Below, in pieces: positions 59,976-64,000 of a stretch of 64,000 nt of DNA. Origin of the DNA: Ricordea florida (Eukaryota; Cnidaria; Anthozoa; Corallimorpharia; Ricordeidae); NCBI GenBank assembly GCA_949710005.1, contig OX453273.1:36898038-36962037 (forward strand), read 5' to 3'. The number at the start of each line of letters is the position of its first letter. Position 1 is the stretch's first letter. Under the pieces are notes generated by a model. The model was not told the DNA's origin. It made no database searches and saw only the letters and a list, made by a program, of their open reading frames with translations. The position numbers and the translations under genes are program-made.

Positions 59976-61500
59976 CTATGTCAGACAGTCTCGCTGGTGT
60001 CTAGCCAAATGGCTTGCCTGTGAAAACGTCATTCCACAGTTATCGCAGTTAAAAGGTCTCTCTCCAGTATGAGTGCGTATGTGATTATTTAAAGTTGTTG
60101 GTCCTGAGAATGAGCGCGAACAGAAGCCACACTTAAATGGCTTATCGCTCGTATGTGTCTCCACGTGGTTTCGAAGGTCTGAAGGAGTAGCGAATGAGAG
60201 CGTGCAATGTCCGCACTGGTATGGCTTGTGCGGGGTTTTGGGACAAATATGCAATTGAAGCAGCACCCTCTGAGTGAACGTTTTATAACATTGTTTACAG
60301 CGCCACATACTGAACTCATCTGGTACTATCCCGGATGTTGGAGTCTCGAACGGGTGTGAGTACTGTAGGCTCAAGTCTTTTGTAACATGTGACGGGGAGT
60401 ATGAAACATGGGGCGAAGCCATCATTTCCAACCCGCGTCCTGTTTGATGGTATTTAACAGCACTTTCTATTGTAGTAACTTGACGTGGTTCGTGATGCGC
60501 TGAAGAAATCAAAGAAGAATTGGTGAAATCCCATTACTTTTACTGCTGTTAATGTTGTTATGACTAATGCTACTACTCCATCGTTCCGGATCCTCAGCTG
60601 CTACTGCTATTGTTAATAAGCTAAGGAAAATATTACTGCCACGAATACCGCTATTGCCACTGCTGTTACTGGTCATTGTTACTGCAGCTACTACTGACGG
60701 GCAGCTGTTGCTGCGGTTTCTATACTGTCCTGTTACTTCTGCTGCTTAGTGCTCAGGACTGAGGTTGTTGTTCCTTCTATTGTACCTCTAACGCAGTTAC
60801 CGTTTCGACTGCTACTTTTACTACTACGGTCCGCTGTTGCTGCCGCTGAACTATACTGTCCTTTTAAAGGTGCTATGCTACTGCTTCTGCTCAGCTCATG
60901 ATTTCACTTCGGCGGACTGAGACTGTTGCCTCTTTCAATGCACTTCCATTTCTGTTGGTACTGTTGCGACTTGTGTTAATACCACGGCTGCTGTTGTTGC
61001 TACTACTATACTGTTCTTTAAGAGTGGCAACCTACTGCTTCCGCTTAGCTCATAATGCTACCAGAGACTGAGCCTGTTGCTCCCTCTACTGCCCCTGTAG
61101 CGCTGTTGGTCTGTTTCGAATACTACTTCTATTATTACGGCTGCTGTTGCTTCTACTAGTACTACTATATTGTCCTGTTAGCTAGTCAGAGGGCTGTTAC
61201 CTCTTCCAGAGCACTGACTTCTACTGCTGTGGATACTGTTGCGACTAGTGGCATGACTACGGCTGCTGTTGCTGCTACTACTATGCTATCCTGTTAAGAA
61301 TGCTACTCTCCTGCTACACTCATAATATTATGAGTGACTGAGGCTGTTGCTCCTTTTATAGTACTTCTAGACCGCTGAATTGCTGTTGCGACTGTCACTT
61401 CGATTTCACTTCATTTGTTGATGCTGCTGGTGTAAACTCTACCGGCTAGCTCAGTTGGTAGAGCACAGGACAATCGTGTGGGAGGTTGTGGGCTCGGCCC

Positions 61501-61531
<31 letters not shown>

Positions 61532-62977
61532 AAGAAAGTGCTGCCTTTTCAGTGACGTCTATAAATGGTTAGACTTTCTAGTCTTCTCGGATGAGGACGA
61601 TAAACCTTAGGTCCCGTCTCACAACCCCTGTTCGTATAACTTCGTGGGACGTTAAAGAACCCACACACTGTTCGCGAAGAGTGGGGGATGTAGATCCCGG
61701 GATTGTGGTCTGGCCTTTGTGAATTCAAATTCATCTGATGCGCGGGTTGGGTGGGTGGATGAAATCACACATGGACTGATAGCAGCTGCCAGAAGCACCT
61801 TTGCAACCTGACGTCCGATCTCACCCCAGAGTAAGAATTGTAAACCGCCATGAACAAGTAGCGGATATGTGCGGTATAGACCCCATTACCATTATAGTCT
61901 AACTATCACTAACTGACATCAGTCGAGTCAAGTCAAGTCCAGTCACTTGACGTCAGCAGAAGTCATCATCAGAGTGATGTGACTTGACTCTGATGATGAC
62001 TTCTGCTCAGTGTGTCAAAACGTCCGTTAACGTCCTTAACGACAGTTCTTTTCAGGAATACCAACACCCAGACGATTGAACTCAACAAACAACTACCTGC
62101 CTAATAATGTCACTGCTGCTGCACCTGCTAATACTGCTTCAGCTTCTACGACTACTCCCCTGTACATTCATTGTGGTAGTCATTATCCTACTAGCACAGG
62201 TGGCCCAAGTTCCGGATTGCAAAGCGAGTCTTGTATGAAAATGCAACGGTTTTGTTTTCAAGTCGAATGAAGTTAAATCTTTTTTCAATAAAACCGACGT
62301 ACTTTTGTCTCGTTAGCAAAGTACGTTGGAAAAATTATACTTCCTTCAACTTCGTTGTATTTTCATGCAAACCTATTTGGTGCTCGGGTCTCCTCTGGTA
62401 CTACACGGAATTTCAAGACACAGCAACTTACCATGGATAGGGGTTTCAGTTTGAGCTGCGAGGCTTCTGTTTGGTAAAAACTGTTCTCTATTTACAACTG
62501 AAGTTGATCTCGTCTCTGCTGTACTTTCTACATTCTTCCATTCTCTTCGCATCTCGTAATGTCGCGCTGTTTGCCTTGAGTGTAGTGTAGGTTCTTGATT
62601 CGGTAATGTTTGCTTTCCTTTAGTCATGTCCGGTGATACCTTTGGCATGTAGTGTCTGGAGGCGCGCTCAGAGGGACTGCTTGAAGTTTCCCTTGCGTCT
62701 AACGAAATTGAGCGCATTTTAAAACGTCTACTCCCGAGTTTAGTATTATCCGAGTTTAAAGCGGCGTGCAAATGCGGACTAAGGTGTTCGTATTTCGAGC
62801 TGGATGTAAACACAGGTCCAGTTTGCACAGAAGGCGTGAACGGTTGTTTGAAATTCCCTATCCCGTCATTTTCCCATGGTCCTTGAAAACCGTAGTTTTG
62901 GTGCACGTTTCTATTCGAGTGACTGGTACCAAGAGGCTGACTTTGGGAGACCAAACCAGGAAAATTCCAGGAGTGAG
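59976..62977 (-). CDS. C2H2/C2HC zinc-finger protein, 3' part of the gene
   Basis: Two exons on the minus strand: 62432-62977 (acceptor TTGTAG, donor GTAAGT) and 59976-60499, joined in phase 1 (at PIHAHHEPRQ). The first exon is Ser/Asn/Gln-rich and unstructured. The last carries four fingers: [20 protein letters not shown] (C2HC), [31 protein letters not shown] with RTHTGERPF linker, and [20 protein letters not shown] ending in RDC (C2HC). It is a likely DNA-binding regulator. The incoming phase is 1, so at least one 5' exon lies further upstream, in or beyond 62978-64000. A PRDM or KLF-type identity cannot be decided. Confidence 0.75.
60700..61300. repeat. Degenerate minisatellite, about five units of 120-160 bp
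   Basis: The block GGCTGCTGTTGCTGCTACTA followed by TATACTGTCCTGTTA recurs near 60726, 60856, 61012, 61171 and 61289. GACTGAGRCTGTTGCTCC and CTGTTGCGACT lie between. It is rich in CTG/CTA triplets and sits in the zinc-finger gene intron. Confidence 0.72.
61441..61719 (+). mobile_element. tRNA-headed SINE, second family copy
   Basis: GGCTAGCTCAGTTGGTAGAG head; body GTTAAAGAACCCACACACTG and TTGTGGTCTGGCCTTTG shared with 17545-17915. It lacks the inverted duplication seen there. Confidence 0.72.
61921..62090 (+). repeat. Penelope 3'-tail fragment
   Basis: GACTTGACTCTGATGATGAC, TTCTGCTCAG and CGACAGTTCTTTTCAGGAAT match the tail next to the relic at 1371-1670 (in reverse). An inverted GTCAAGTC..GACTTGAC block precedes it. 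Confidence 0.6.
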
Positions 62978-63128
62978 CTACAACGCCGCAGACAACAGAA
63001 AAGGTTACTCGAATAACTGTACACAACTAAAAGCTACCAGGCTTTGAAATTCGGCTTTTTATGGGATATGAGGAAAACCTACGCTGGTCTCGTATGTTGT
63101 AATTCTCATTTCTTTAATTCTTTTGTAG

Positions 63129-63310
63129 TTCAACCCACGAGGTCAAAATATTCATCTGCATTTCGAAATCTTTCAGCGTCCAATGAATTTACACTGAACA
63201 GTTTAGCGACTGCGATGGAGGAAGTATTTGCACCAGAACTGAAGGCTACACACGAACAAGCGACCGAACTCAGTACAAAGATTACAAAATTTTTGAGACT
63301 CTCTGAATAA
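63129..63310 (+). CDS. Possible orphan terminal exon
   Basis: After a CTTTTGTAG acceptor a plus-strand frame encodes a helical stretch (NSLATAMEEVFAPELKATHE and onward) ending LRLSE, with AATAAA overlapping the stop. No upstream exon was found and the family is unknown. It may be chance. Confidence 0.25.
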
Positions 63311-64000
63311 AGATACACCCCTTTTTCCCTTAAATCTTTATATGCACCATCACAAAGCCTTGGTGATTTTTCAGCTCCCCTCCCTCCCCTCCCTCCCCCT
63401 TCTAACTTTTCAGCATAGTTTTGCATTGGAGGCAACATTAATTGGGGGGGGGGGGGGAACTTCATTGTGCCAGACCATTGATTACTGAGACCTCAAAAAG
63501 CACTTATGGCTAGAAATGCACACCACCCAAAAGGTGTAGTGTCTCAAGTAATTCTGCACCTTGTTGTAGCATATGCATACTTCATGTCCTCATAAAATAA
63601 AATACTTCTAACATTTAGACGATATGCTTAAATTCTGCGTTTCAGAATCATTATATGCATGTATGTATTGAGCATCGTGTCTTAACTCGAAGAATTTTTC
63701 CCAGTAACGAACTTTTTCTAGTCAGTGAGTAGATTTAATGCAACGGAATTTGAACGAAGTCTTATTTGTTTGATTTGAGCTATGAGATGAACAAACAGCT
63801 CCTTTTCCTTCTTAAGTTCCTAACAAATAGGCTACTTAGACATTCTTTGATGCTAAGCTAGTGTAAGATAATGAATATATCTTAAAAACTTATAATTCAC
63901 CGATCCAACGTTTCGATACTTCTAACTAGTGTCTTCTTCAGAGGTGATTAGACAAGGCTATGAAGCTCCTTTTATAGCTACAATGAATGACTTTGCTTGA
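63311..64000. other. Window end: homopolymer and Penelope-like tail
   Basis: A G run lies at 63444-63457. At 63900-63960 the CCAACGTTTCGATACTTCTA and TCTTCTTCAGAGGTG text resembles Penelope-type 3' tails, cut by the window edge. No exon is recognised. Confidence 0.4.

Noticed and set aside
62058-62270. Plus-strand frame after a TTTTCAG acceptor that looks like an exon
   Set aside because: The acceptor sequence belongs to a Penelope tail repeat that recurs near 1400, and the frame is low-complexity Thr/Ala/Ser with no motif.

Overview
The window is a stretch of metazoan nuclear DNA. AT-rich sequence, split genes with GT-AG introns, one full-length L1/Tx1-type LINE, Penelope-like relics, tRNA-headed SINEs and dense short inverted-repeat transposons all point to a cnidarian, most likely a stony coral. 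That placement is inference from gene and repeat content. No search was run, and all homology calls are by eye from motifs. Exon models were assembled by checking splice sites and reading phase by hand.

Layout. 1-13.8 kb is mostly repeats: a Penelope-like GIY-YIG relic (minus), a 3' LINE scrap, and a complete LINE at 4684-9949 with a 13-bp target duplication, intact ORF1 and one frameshift in ORF2. 13.9-36.3 kb holds two same-strand perilipin-like genes (13912-22047 and 27366-36294). Both have five coding exons, the same intron phases (1,0,0,0), an identical 83-nt exon 2 and acidic C-terminal regions, so they look like a tandem duplication that later diverged. Between and inside them lie two inverted copies of a 1.6-kb long-terminal-inverted-repeat transposon with 6-bp target duplications. 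One copy was itself hit by a piggyBac-type element at TTAA. Three 94-bp TTAA MITEs are also present.

38.8-42.3 kb is a small minus-strand gene for a multi-pass membrane protein resembling the Mpo1/DUF962 family. It is head-to-head with a large plus-strand gene (43649 or 43667 to about 54280). That protein carries three clear and one degenerate SKI/SNO/DAC-type (Dachshund-homology) domains in one long exon, followed by a coiled-coil tail encoded by a duplicated pair of small exons (63+75 nt, twice). This repeated-DHD gene is the most unusual item here.

54.3-59.9 kb is a nest of transposons, including a LINE relic split by a TIR element that contains a Crypton-like recombinase fragment. 59.97-62.98 kb holds the 3' part of a minus-strand zinc-finger gene whose 5' end is not found. 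A degenerate minisatellite and a SINE sit in its intron.

Functionally, the perilipin pair would coat lipid droplets and the Mpo1-like protein would act on lipids in the ER membrane. The DHD and zinc-finger genes are probably nuclear regulators. Nothing in the sequence shows that these genes work as one pathway.
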